Shown piece by piece: positions 50,119 through 59,029 of a stretch of 64,000 nt of DNA. The translations under genes and the position numbers were made by a program. This DNA comes from Streptomyces lienomycini (GTDB taxonomy: Bacteria > Actinomycetota > Actinomycetes > Streptomycetales > Streptomycetaceae). The stretch covers positions 2,914,001 through 2,978,000 of the forward strand of contig NZ_CP116257.1 of assembly GCF_027947595.1 (NCBI RefSeq), read 5' to 3'. Within the stretch, counting starts at the first letter, position 1. The number at the start of each line of letters is the position of its first letter. The notes under the pieces were generated by a model. That model had not been told where the DNA came from and did not search any database. It saw nothing but the letters and a program-made list of their open reading frames with translations.

Positions 50119-51612
50119 TCAGTGCTCGTGCACGTCGTTCGTCGCGGCGATCTTCCGCCAGGAGCGGGGCTGCACGGGCGCCGCGGGGGCCTTCGCGAGG
50201 GACCGGGCGCTCGCCGCCGGGGCGTCCGGCTTCGACGGCTGGAACAGCCAGGTGTCGAACAGCGCGGCCAGCGGCTTGCCCGACACCTCCTCGGCGTACC
50301 GCCGGAAGTCGGCGACGGACGCGTTGCCGTGGGCGTACTTCGCGGGCCAGCCCTTCAGCACGGTGAAGAAGGCGTCGTCCCCGATCTCGTTGCGCAGCAC
50401 CTGCACGGCCAGCGCGCCCCGGTCGTAGACGGCGCCGTCGAACTGGTTCTCCGGACCGGGGTCACCGGGCTTCACCGTCCAGAACGCGTCGTCGGCCGGG
50501 TGCGAGGCGTACGTGTAGTCGGCCAGTTCCTGCGCCGTGCCCTCGCCCTCGTGCTCGGACCACAGCCACTGGGCGTACCGCGCGAAGCCCTCGTTGATCC
50601 AGATGTCCTTCCAGCCGCGCACCGAGACCAGGTCGCCGTACCACTGGTGGGCCAGCTCGTGGACGACGACGGACACGTTCGACCCGTTGGCGAACTGCCG
50701 CGGGCTGTAGAACGGCCGGGTCTGCGTCTCCAGCGCGTACCCGGTGGTGGTGTTCGGCACATAGCCGCCGAGCGCGTTGAACGGATACGGCCCGAAGTAG
50801 TCGCTCAGCCAGTCGGCGACCTCCCCGGTGCGCTCGACGCTGGCCCGCGCCGCGCCGTCGTTCGCGCCCAGGTCCTCGCTGTAGGCGTTGACGACGGGGA
50901 TGCCGCTCTCGGTGGTGCCGGTGGTGAGGTCGAACTTCCCGATCGCCAGCGTGGTGAGGTACGTGGCCTGCGGCTTGTCCGAGCGCCAGTTCCAACGCGT
51001 CCAGCCGAGCCGTGAACTCGTCGACTGAAGGGTGCCGTTGGAGATCGCCTGGGTGCCGTCCGGGACCTGCACCGACACGTCGTAGGTCGCCTTGTCGAGC
51101 GGGTGGTCGTTACTGGGGAACCACCAGGCCGCGGCCTCGGGCTCGTTCGCGCCCACCCCGCCGTCCGGGGTGCGGTGCCAGCTGGTGAAGCCGAACGCCT
51201 CCTTCGAGGACGGCACGCCGCTGTAGCGGACGACGACGGTCAGGGGCGTGTCCTTGTCCAGCGGCTTCTTCGGGGTGATCTCCAGCTCCTGCTCGCCCGA
51301 CGTCGTGAACGCCGCCTTCGCGCCGTTCACCCGCACCTCGCCGACGTCCAGCAGGAAGTCGAGGTTGAACCGCGACAGGTCCTCGGTGGTGCGGGCCAGG
51401 ATCGTCGCCGTTCCCTCCAGCCGGTCCGTGGCCGGCTGGTACTTCAGGCGCAGGTCGTAGTGCGAGACGTCGTATCCGCCGTTGCCGTAGGCCGGGTAGT
51501 AGGGGTCGCCGATGCCCGGAGCGCCGGGGGAGTGGGCCGCCGCCGACGCCGGGATCGCCAGCATGAGGGAGGCGGCGCCCAGTGCGCCCGGCACGATGAA
51601 TCTGCGGTGCAC
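50119..51612 (-). CDS. Secreted M1-family aminopeptidase
   Basis: 497 residues from the GTG at 51612, with GGAGC 6 nt upstream; the in-frame GTG at 51636 has no ribosome-binding site. A signal peptide with RRF and a hydrophobic core ends at ASAAAHS. The zinc motif HELAHQWYGDLV and downstream NEGFARY supply two His and one Glu ligand with a catalytic Glu. The protein cuts N-terminal residues from peptides outside the cell. It is shorter than the full M1 enzymes (about 850) because it lacks the C-terminal helical domain. Confidence 0.9.
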   Translation of the reverse strand: MHRRFIVPGALGAASLMLAIPASAAAHSPGAPGIGDPYYPAYGNGGYDVSHYDLRLKYQPATDRLEGTATILARTTEDLSRFNLDFLLDVGEVRVNGAKAAFTTSGEQELEITPKKPLDKDTPLTVVVRYSGVPSSKEAFGFTSWHRTPDGGVGANEPEAAAWWFPSNDHPLDKATYDVSVQVPDGTQAISNGTLQSTSSRLGWTRWNWRSDKPQATYLTTLAIGKFDLTTGTTESGIPVVNAYSEDLGANDGAARASVERTGEVADWLSDYFGPYPFNALGGYVPNTTTGYALETQTRPFYSPRQFANGSNVSVVVHELAHQWYGDLVSVRGWKDIWINEGFARYAQWLWSEHEGEGTAQELADYTYASHPADDAFWTVKPGDPGPENQFDGAVYDRGALAVQVLRNEIGDDAFFTVLKGWPAKYAHGNASVADFRRYAEEVSGKPLAALFDTWLFQPSKPDAPAASARSLAKAPAAPVQPRSWRKIAATNDVHEH

Positions 51613-51777
51613 GAAAGCTCCAAGTCCTAGGGGCACGAAGTCTGTTCGGAGCCTATTCAGCCCCGGTACGCACTGTCGTGTCCACGGCCACTCCCGTCAC
51701 ACGATCGCCATCCGGCCGTCATGAGCCGCCCGCGGCCCCCTTATGCGCTGGAGACGACCGATGTACCGTCCCGCGCA

Positions 51778-52064
51778 TGCCGAAACGCATGCGCCTCACG
51801 ATCCGGAGACCGCTCGCGACGGCGGCCCCGGCCCCCCTGTCCGCCGGGCGCGTCGACCAGGGCCCCGGCGGCCCTCCCACCGACACGCCGGCGCCCACGC
51901 CGGCCCCCTCCCGCACCTCGCCCCACGTACCGTTCACCGGCTGCACCGCCGCGCCCGCCCGAGCCGCCGCCGGTACGGGAAGCGCCGCCCCGGCATCCAC
52001 GCCGGCCGACGGCGTGGTGAGCACGCCGCATCCCACGCACCGCGTCCCGAAGGGAGCCCGATGA
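51778..52064 (+). CDS. Possible small Pro/Ala-rich protein upstream of the carboxypeptidase
   Basis: An open frame of 95 residues ([20 protein letters not shown]...) whose TGA overlaps the ATG of the M14 peptidase (ATGA), a coupling typical of real Streptomyces genes. Third codon positions are mostly G or C. Against it: composition is low complexity, there is no close ribosome-binding site and no domain. It may be a real exported linker-like peptide or merely the GC-rich leader of the peptidase. Confidence 0.3.
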
Positions 52065-53359
52065 ACCGCCTGCGCATCCTCACCGCGACCACCGCGACGC
52101 TCGCCGCGTCCCTCCTCGCCCCCTCCCTGCTCACCGCGCCCGCCCACGCCACCGACTCCTCGACCCACCCGCCTCGTACCGGCTTCGAGAAGACGCACGG
52201 CGCCCGCTGGACCACCCAGCCCGAGGAACAGGCGCTCCTCGCCGCCGCCGACCGGGCGAGCGACCGCGTCACCGTCGACCGCATCGGCACCACGAAGCAG
52301 CACCGCCCCCTCCGACTCGTCACCCTCGGCCGGCCCTCCGCGCCGAACAAGGTGCTCCTCGTGTGCAGCCAGCACGGCGACGAACCCTCCGGCCGCGAGG
52401 CCTGCCTGTCCACCGTCCGGGACCTCGCCCACGCCACCGACCGGGCGACCCGGCGCTTCCTGGACCGCACCGCCGTGCTCGTCGTGCCCACCGCCAACCC
52501 CGACGGCCGGGCCGCCGACACCCGCGGCAACAGCGACGGCGTCGACGTCAACCGCGACCACCTCGCCCTGAGAACGGCCGAGGCCCGCGCCATGGCCGCC
52601 GTGATCCGCGACCGCCGCCCCGACGTCATCTACGACCTGCACGAGTACGGCGCCACGCCCCCGTACTACGACAAGGACCTCTTCGACCTCTGGCCCCGCA
52701 ACCTCAACACCCGCCCGGCGGTCCACGACGAGGCCCGAACCCTGTCCGGCGCGTACGTCCGCCCCGCCGCCGAACGCGCCGGGTACTCCACCGGCACCTA
52801 CGGCATCTGGACCGACCCCGCCACCGGCGACCCGGTCAGACAGACCGCGGGCGACGGCCAGGAACGCATCCTGCGCAACATGTCCGGCGTCAAACACGCG
52901 GTCGGCCTCCTCATCGAGAGCCGTGTCGACGCCCTCACGGACGCCGAGCGCGAGGACCCGGCGCTGAACCACCGGCGCCGGGTGGACTCCCAGCTCGCCG
53001 CCCTGGACGGCATGTTCCGCTTCGCGGACCGGCGGCGCGGACACGTCGAGGCGGCCACCGGCGCCGCCCGCCGCGCCGGACTGGCCGACACCGGACCCGT
53101 GTACCTGGGCGGCGCGGACAACGACCCGGCCGAGGCCTCCGAGGTCGTCCAGGACCCGCCCTGCGGCTACCGGCTGACACCTGCCCAGTACATCGACGTC
53201 CGGGACGAACTCGCCCTGCACGGTGTACAGGTGCTCCCGGCCGGGGAGAAGGGCGTCTACGTGCCGTTGCGCCAGTCGCAGCGCGCCCTGGTGCCGCTGC
53301 TCCTGGACGAGCGCGCGACATACCACGTGGCAGCGGGTGAACCCGATACCCGCTGCTGA
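52061..53359 (+). CDS. Secreted M14-family zinc carboxypeptidase
   Basis: 432 residues from the ATG at 52061, AGGGAG upstream. The signal peptide ends near TAPAHATD. Zinc ligands are in [10 protein letters not shown] (HxxE), with the third His in VIYDLHEYG; the substrate-binding VDVNRDH is also present. A catalytic Glu probably lies in GLLIESR. Removes C-terminal residues or cleaves peptidoglycan-like peptides outside the cell. Neighbour of a secreted M1 aminopeptidase on the other strand. Confidence 0.87.
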   Translation: MNRLRILTATTATLAASLLAPSLLTAPAHATDSSTHPPRTGFEKTHGARWTTQPEEQALLAAADRASDRVTVDRIGTTKQHRPLRLVTLGRPSAPNKVLLVCSQHGDEPSGREACLSTVRDLAHATDRATRRFLDRTAVLVVPTANPDGRAADTRGNSDGVDVNRDHLALRTAEARAMAAVIRDRRPDVIYDLHEYGATPPYYDKDLFDLWPRNLNTRPAVHDEARTLSGAYVRPAAERAGYSTGTYGIWTDPATGDPVRQTAGDGQERILRNMSGVKHAVGLLIESRVDALTDAEREDPALNHRRRVDSQLAALDGMFRFADRRRGHVEAATGAARRAGLADTGPVYLGGADNDPAEASEVVQDPPCGYRLTPAQYIDVRDELALHGVQVLPAGEKGVYVPLRQSQRALVPLLLDERATYHVAAGEPDTRC

Positions 53360-53439
53360 CGGAGTGAGTTCCGCGTCCTACGTGGTAATGGCGTAGCGGA
53401 GGGGTATTTTCGGCCTCATCGACTTGAAAGGTGCCGCCT

Positions 53440-55176
53440 GTGACGCAGGACCGACCAAGCGACAAGGAAGAACACGAAAGAGGCACGCTTCCGGGTTCGG
53501 AAGCAGGCCTGCCGGGGCACGAGCACAAGCCCCGGACCGACCGCGTCGTCTTCGGCGTCACGGCCGCCCTGACCCTGGCGTTCGTCATCTGGGGCGCCGC
53601 CGCCACCGACTCGCTGGAGGACGTCTCCAGCAGCATGCTCGGCGGCCTTCTGCACAACGGCGGTTGGGCCTTCACCCTGGCCGCCTCCGGCTTCGTGGTC
53701 TTCGCCCTCTGGCTCGCGGCCAGCCGCTACGGCCGCATCCACCTGGGGGCGGAGGGCGAGGAACCCGAGTTCCGCACCGTGTCCTGGGTCGCCATGATGT
53801 TCAGCGCGGGCATGGGCATCGGACTGATGTTCTACGGCGTGAGCGAGCCGCTGGCGCACTACACCACGCCCCCGCCCGGCACCAGCCCGGCCGACTCCGG
53901 CGACCGCATGGCGACGGCCATGGCCACCACCCTCTTCCACTGGACGCTCCACCCGTGGGCGATCTACGCCGTGGTCGGCCTCGGCATCGCCTACAGCACC
54001 TTCCGCAGGCGCCGCAGGCAGACCATAAGTGCCGTGTTCACCCCGCTCATCGGCGAGAAGCACGCCAACGGCGCCGGCGGCCGGGTCATCGACATCCTGG
54101 CCATCATCGCCACGATCTTCGGCTCCGCGGCCTCCCTCGGCCTCGGCGCGCTGCAGATCGGCTCCGGCATGGAGAAGCTCGACTGGATGGACAAGGTCAG
54201 CACCGGGCTGCTCGTCGGCATCATCGCGGTCCTGACGGTGGCGTTCGTGGCCTCCGCGATCTCCGGCGTCGAGAAGGGCATCCAGTGGCTGTCCAACACC
54301 AACATGGTGCTGGCCCTGGTGCTCGCCGTCTTCGTGTTCGTCGCGGGCCCGACCATCCTGATCCTCGACCTGCTGCCGACCTCCGTCTTCGCCTACCTCG
54401 GCGACCTGCCCCAGATGGCCGGCCGCACCGAGATCAGCGGCGGCAAGGGCGTCGCGGACTGGCTGGGCAGCTGGACCGTCTTCTACTGGGCGTGGTGGAT
54501 CTCCTGGACGCCCTTCGTCGGCATGTTCATCGCCCGCATCAGCCGGGGCCGGACCATCCGTCAGTTCATCGGCGGCGTCATCCTGGTGCCCAGCACGGTC
54601 AGCCTGATCTGGTTCGCGATCTTCGGCGGCTCCGCGATGCGGCTGCAGGAGCAGAACCGGCTGGGCGACGACTCGACCCCCGAGGGCCAGCTCTTCGGCG
54701 TGCTCCAGGAGTACCCCATCGCCACCGCCACCAGCCTGCTCGTGATGATCCTCGTCGGCATCTTCTTCGTCTCGGGCGCCGACGCGGCCTCCATCGTGAT
54801 GGGCACGCTCTCGCAGAGGGGCGCGCTCGAACCCAGCCGCTGGGTGGTCGTCGTCTGGGGCGTGGTGACCGGCGCCGTCGCGGCCATCATGCTGCTGATC
54901 GGCAGCGGCGAGGGGGACGCGCTCACCGGGTTGCAGAACCTCACGATCCTCGCGGCGGCGCCCTTCGTCATCGTGATGATCTTCATGTGCGTCGCCCTCA
55001 TGCGCGACCTGCGCCGCGACCCGCTCATCGTGCGCGGCGAGATGGCCTCCGAAGCCGTCGAACTGGCCGTCGTGGAGGGCCACAAGCAGTACGAGGGCGA
55101 CTTCGAGATCCGCATCGGCCCCGGCCCCGGCACGGACGTGGAGGGCGACCCGATCGGCAAGCACCACGAGCACTGA
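53440..55176 (+). CDS. BCCT family betaine/choline/carnitine transporter
   Basis: 578 residues from a GTG at 53440 with AAAGG 8 nt upstream (GTG at 53431 is alternative). About 12 transmembrane helices. The BCCT signature FYWAWWISWTPFVGMFIARI includes the tryptophan box of helix 8, and FSAGMGIGLMFYGVSEPL is the helix 3 glycine-rich stretch. A charged cytoplasmic C-terminal tail ends in KHHEH. Imports compatible solutes, probably with sodium or proton, for osmoprotection. Confidence 0.93.
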   Translation: MTQDRPSDKEEHERGTLPGSEAGLPGHEHKPRTDRVVFGVTAALTLAFVIWGAAATDSLEDVSSSMLGGLLHNGGWAFTLAASGFVVFALWLAASRYGRIHLGAEGEEPEFRTVSWVAMMFSAGMGIGLMFYGVSEPLAHYTTPPPGTSPADSGDRMATAMATTLFHWTLHPWAIYAVVGLGIAYSTFRRRRRQTISAVFTPLIGEKHANGAGGRVIDILAIIATIFGSAASLGLGALQIGSGMEKLDWMDKVSTGLLVGIIAVLTVAFVASAISGVEKGIQWLSNTNMVLALVLAVFVFVAGPTILILDLLPTSVFAYLGDLPQMAGRTEISGGKGVADWLGSWTVFYWAWWISWTPFVGMFIARISRGRTIRQFIGGVILVPSTVSLIWFAIFGGSAMRLQEQNRLGDDSTPEGQLFGVLQEYPIATATSLLVMILVGIFFVSGADAASIVMGTLSQRGALEPSRWVVVVWGVVTGAVAAIMLLIGSGEGDALTGLQNLTILAAAPFVIVMIFMCVALMRDLRRDPLIVRGEMASEAVELAVVEGHKQYEGDFEIRIGPGPGTDVEGDPIGKHHEH

Positions 55177-55209
55177 CCGCGCGCGGGCGGCCCGACCGGA
55201 ACACCTGCC

Positions 55210-56160
55210 TCAGGAGGCGAGCCGGGCCGCCTCCTGGGCGCAGCCCCAGGCCACGGTCACGCCCGCGCCGCCGTGACCGTAGTTGTGCACCAGTCGCCGC
55301 CCGTCCGGCAGCGTCCCGCGCTCCAGCCGGACCGCCTCCCGGGCGGGCCGCAACCCCACCAGGTGCGCCAGCACCCGCGCCCCGGCGATCTCGGGCCGCA
55401 GGGCCGCGCACCGCCGCACGATGGCCTCCGCGACCGCCGGGTCCGGCTCGACCGACCAGGCGTCCTCCTCCGCCGTGCCGCCCAGCAGGAGCCGGCCGGG
55501 CTGCGGAAGGAAGTACGTCGTCTCCCCGGACTCCGGATCGGCCGAGACCAGCCAGTCGCGGATGCCCGGGTTCTCCACGACGACCAGTTGCCCGCGCACC
55601 GGCCGCACGGACGCGTCCGGCACCAGGTCCCGGGCGGCCAGGCCGGTGCAGTTGACCACGACCGGCGCGTCCGCCTCGGCCAGGTCGGCCACCGCACGGT
55701 TCTCCACCGTGCCGCCCGCGGCCACCAGCCGCTCCCGCAGCCACGGCAGATGAGTCGACATGTCGATGAGCGGCAGCCGTGCCCACAATCCCGACCCGGC
55801 GTACTCGGCGGCCGTCGCCGCACGCAGCCCCGGCAGCCGCGCCGAGGCCCACGCACCCACCTCGTCCAGGCCGGTCTCGCCGAGCACCCCTTCGAGCATG
55901 CGTACGCCGGTCTCCTCGGGCCGCGCCGCCAACTCCTCGTACACGTCGAGGGAGTGCAGCGCCCAGGACTGGGCCAGCGCGACCGGCTCGATCCGGTACG
56001 GCCACCACAGCCCGCCCGCGACCACCGAGGTGGTCCGCTCCACGGGGTCCCGGGTCCACAACCGCACCCGCCTGCCCCGCTCGGCGAGGACGACCGCCGT
56101 CGTCAGTCCGATCACCCCGCCGCCGACCACGACGACCTCGTCATCCAGTTCGGTTTCCAC
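55210..56160 (-). CDS. FAD-dependent D-amino-acid oxidase family protein
   Basis: 316 residues; GTG start at 56160. The dinucleotide-binding motif is VVVVGGGVIGLTTAVVLAERG (residues 9-29). TTSVVAGGLWWPYR is the typical DAO second motif. The C-terminal VGLRPAREAVRLER and YGHGGAGVTVAWGCA provide the flavin-binding and catalytic region, with Tyr in TTYFLP. It oxidises D-amino acids to 2-oxo acids with hydrogen peroxide. Convergent with the BCCT gene. Confidence 0.9.
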   Translation of the reverse strand: METELDDEVVVVGGGVIGLTTAVVLAERGRRVRLWTRDPVERTTSVVAGGLWWPYRIEPVALAQSWALHSLDVYEELAARPEETGVRMLEGVLGETGLDEVGAWASARLPGLRAATAAEYAGSGLWARLPLIDMSTHLPWLRERLVAAGGTVENRAVADLAEADAPVVVNCTGLAARDLVPDASVRPVRGQLVVVENPGIRDWLVSADPESGETTYFLPQPGRLLLGGTAEEDAWSVEPDPAVAEAIVRRCAALRPEIAGARVLAHLVGLRPAREAVRLERGTLPDGRRLVHNYGHGGAGVTVAWGCAQEAARLAS

Positions 56161-56226
56161 ACCAGGACGTTAACCGAACGCCCGACGCCGTGCTCCAAGC
56201 GGCCCCGCCGCGGGAATACTCACCGC

Positions 56227-57258
56227 ATGGCTGCCGAGTACGCGACCTTCGGTCTGGCCCCGGCGACGCGCGCCGGCGGGGTCCATGCCGACGGCGACTT
56301 CCGGATCCACCGCGACTTCATGGACTTCGTCGTCGACGGACGCCCCCTCCTGTTCCGCCTCTGCGACCTGGACGCGGTCTCCCCGCTCGCCTCCGACGTA
56401 CCACCCGCGATCTTCACCGCGCAGGTCCGCAGCCTGCTCCTGGAAACCGACGCGCCCCTGCCCGGCGGGCGGTACGTCATCTACGGCTGCCCCGAGTGCG
56501 CGGACCTCGCCTGCGGAGCGGTGACCGCCGTGATCCTGCGGGACGGCGACGACTTCGTCTGGCGGGACTTCGCCTGGCAGACCGGCGACCACGCCGACCT
56601 GGAGTTCAACGGCTACCACGGCATCGGCCCGTACCGCTTCCCCGGCGCCGAGTACCGCGCCGCGCTCGCCGCCCTGCTCGACGCCCCCGGGCACCCCCGC
56701 CGCCGGGTCCTGCTCATCGGCGCCCGCGTCGCCCTGCTCGCCAGGCTCGCCGCAGCCCTGCGCACCATCGGCATCGGCGCCGACATCACCCACGACGCCC
56801 GCGACGTGCCGGCCGACGAACTGCGGACCTACGGCGCCGTCGCCTTCGGCCGCGCGGTCACCGACGAACAGCGCACGACCGTACGCCGGGCCTTCGCGGA
56901 CGCCGGCGTGGAGGTGCCCCACGTCGACGGCCTCGCCCCGATCGTCGCGGTGCTCGTCGCCCAGATCGAACACGCCCTGGACCGCCTTCCGGCCGAACGC
57001 CGCCGCCTGACCCGCCTCACGGCGACCCGCGCCGCCGCGGACGTCGAGGTCACCTCGCCCTGCCGGGTACGCCTCACCGCGTACCGCCTCGACCGCCTCC
57101 ACCGCACCCACGTCCGCGAGGTCTTCGACGGCCTCCTCGCACCGGGCGGCCACCGCATCGCCCTGGACGCGGGCGCGGTGCGCGGGGACACCTTCCTGGT
57201 GGCGCGGACACCGGGAAGCGTGCTGGTGACGGCGGTGACGCGGGGGACACCGGGGTGA
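56227..57258 (+). CDS. Unrecognised two-domain protein (Cys-cluster plus Rossmann-like C-terminal half)
   Basis: 343 residues from the ATG at 56227. The N-terminal half (about 1-160) has the cluster YGCPECADLACG (Cys-x2-Cys-x4-Cys), which could bind metal, in the context of a beta-rich fold (DFMDFVVDGRPLLFRL, GYHGIGPYRFPG). The C-terminal half contains RRRVLLIGARVALLARLAAALRTIGIGADITHDAR, a Rossmann-like strand-loop-helix, then AFGRAVTDEQRTTVRRAF. Such proteins are called oxidoreductase in some Streptomyces annotations, but I cannot name a substrate. Divergent from the DAO gene. Confidence 0.75.
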   Translation: MAAEYATFGLAPATRAGGVHADGDFRIHRDFMDFVVDGRPLLFRLCDLDAVSPLASDVPPAIFTAQVRSLLLETDAPLPGGRYVIYGCPECADLACGAVTAVILRDGDDFVWRDFAWQTGDHADLEFNGYHGIGPYRFPGAEYRAALAALLDAPGHPRRRVLLIGARVALLARLAAALRTIGIGADITHDARDVPADELRTYGAVAFGRAVTDEQRTTVRRAFADAGVEVPHVDGLAPIVAVLVAQIEHALDRLPAERRRLTRLTATRAAADVEVTSPCRVRLTAYRLDRLHRTHVREVFDGLLAPGGHRIALDAGAVRGDTFLVARTPGSVLVTAVTRGTPG

Positions 57259-57269
57259 GCGGAGACCGG

Positions 57270-57319
57270 CGGGGCCCGGCTGAGCGGGCGCCGGCGGGAC
57301 CCGGCTGAGCGGGCGCCGG
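57270..57319. repeat. Tandem 25-bp duplication before the second ABC-F gene
   Basis: 57270-57294 and 57295-57319 are identical except for one base (CGGGGCCC versus CGGGACCC). A TAAAAT hexamer (57328-57333) follows, and the ABC-F ATG is at 57344. Confidence 0.85.
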
Positions 57320-57343
57320 GCCGCGGCTAAAATCTACGGTCTG

Positions 57344-58987
57344 ATGACTGCCACCCTCGTCGCCAAGAACCTCGCCGCCGGCCACGGCGACCGCTCCCTG
57401 TTCACCGGGCTCGACCTCGTCGTCGCACCCGGCGACGTCATCGGCCTCGTCGGCGCCAACGGCGCGGGCAAGTCCACCCTGCTGCGGATGCTCGCCGGGC
57501 TGAGCGCGCCGGAACAGGGCGAACTGCGCCTGTCCCCGTCCACCGCCACCGTCGGACACCTCCCGCAGGAGCCGGAGCGCCGCCCCGGCGAGAGCGTCCG
57601 GGAGTTCCTGGCCCGCCGTACCGGCGTCACCGACGCCCAGCGCGCCATGGACGAGGCCACCCAGGCCCTGGTCGACGGAGCGCCCGGCGCCGACGACGCG
57701 TACGCGACCAGTCTGGAGCGCTGGCTGGCCCTGGGCGGCGCCGACCTCGACGACCGGGCGGTGGAGACCGCCGACGCGCTCGGCCTGACCGTCGACCTCG
57801 ACCAGCCGATGACCTCGCTGTCCGGCGGCCAGGCGGCCCGCGCCGGACTCGCCTCCCTCCTCCTCTCCCGCTACGACGTCTTCCTGCTCGACGAGCCGAC
57901 CAACGACCTCGACCTGGACGGCCTGGAGCGCCTCGAACGCTTCGTGACCGGCCTGCGCGCCGGCACCGTCGTCGTCAGCCACGACCGGGAGTTCCTCACC
58001 CGCACCGTCACCAAGGTCCTCGAACTCGACCTCGCCCAGCGGCAGGTCAACCTCTACGGCGGTGGCTACGAGGCGTACCTGGAGGAACGCGAGGTGTCCC
58101 GCCGGCACGCCCGCGACGAGTTCGAGGAGTACGCCGACAAGCGGGCGTCCCTCCAGGACCGGGCCCAGACCCAACGCGCCTGGATGGACAAGGGCGTCAA
58201 GAACGCCCGGCGCAAGGCGGGCAACGACAACGACAAGATCGGCCGGAAGTTCCGCAGCGAGGCCAGCGAGAAGCAGGCCGCCAAGGCCCGCCAGACCCAG
58301 CGCATGATCGAACGCCTGGAGGTCGTCGAGGAACCCCGCAAGGAGTGGGACCTGCGCATGGAGATCGCGTCGGCACCGCGCTCGGGCGCGGTCGTCGCCA
58401 CCCTGCGCGACGCCGAGGTCCGGCGCGGCGACTTCGTGCTCGGCCCGGTCTCCCTCCAGATCGACTGGGCGGACCGGGTGGCCGTGACCGGAGCGAACGG
58501 CGCGGGCAAGTCCACCCTCCTCGGCGCCCTCCTGGGCCGGGTCCCGCTCGACGCCGGACACGCGGCGCTCGGCTCCGGAGTCCTGCTCGGCGAGGTCGAC
58601 CAGGCCCGCGAGCTGTTCCACGGCCCCGAGATCCTGCTCGACGCCTTCCGCGCCGCGATGCCCGACACGGAACCGGCGGAGATCCGCACGCTCCTGGCCA
58701 AGTTCGGCCTCAAGGCGGACCACGTCACGCGCCCGGCATCCACCCTCTCCCCGGGCGAACGCACCAGGGCCGCCCTCGCCCTCCTCCAGGGCAGCGGCGT
58801 CAACCTCCTGGTCCTGGACGAGCCGACCAACCACCTCGACCTTCCGGCGATCGAGCAACTGGAGTCGGCCCTGGACGCGTACCAGGGCACGCTCCTGCTG
58901 GTCACCCACGACCGCCGCATGCTGAACGCGGTACGGGTGACCCGCCGCCTGGAGGTGACGGACGGCAAGGTGGTGGAACGCACGTAG
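57344..58987 (+). CDS. ABC-F ATPase (second copy, Uup/EttA-like)
   Basis: 547 residues with two ABC domains (GANGAGKST twice; signatures LSGGQAARAGLAS and LSPGERTRAALALL; LLDEPTNDLD and VLDEPTNHLD) and a charged Arg/Lys-rich linker around residues 250-320. No membrane segments. The second signature has Pro instead of the second Ser/Gly (LSPGE), seen in some ABC-F subgroups. Acts on ribosomes or in translation quality control. TAAAAT lies 10 nt before the ATG without a ribosome-binding site, suggesting a leaderless mRNA. Confidence 0.9.
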   Translation: MTATLVAKNLAAGHGDRSLFTGLDLVVAPGDVIGLVGANGAGKSTLLRMLAGLSAPEQGELRLSPSTATVGHLPQEPERRPGESVREFLARRTGVTDAQRAMDEATQALVDGAPGADDAYATSLERWLALGGADLDDRAVETADALGLTVDLDQPMTSLSGGQAARAGLASLLLSRYDVFLLDEPTNDLDLDGLERLERFVTGLRAGTVVVSHDREFLTRTVTKVLELDLAQRQVNLYGGGYEAYLEEREVSRRHARDEFEEYADKRASLQDRAQTQRAWMDKGVKNARRKAGNDNDKIGRKFRSEASEKQAAKARQTQRMIERLEVVEEPRKEWDLRMEIASAPRSGAVVATLRDAEVRRGDFVLGPVSLQIDWADRVAVTGANGAGKSTLLGALLGRVPLDAGHAALGSGVLLGEVDQARELFHGPEILLDAFRAAMPDTEPAEIRTLLAKFGLKADHVTRPASTLSPGERTRAALALLQGSGVNLLVLDEPTNHLDLPAIEQLESALDAYQGTLLLVTHDRRMLNAVRVTRRLEVTDGKVVERT

Positions 58988-59029
58988 CCGACACGGCTGC
59001 CCACCCACCCTGCCGCGACCGCCGGAGGT

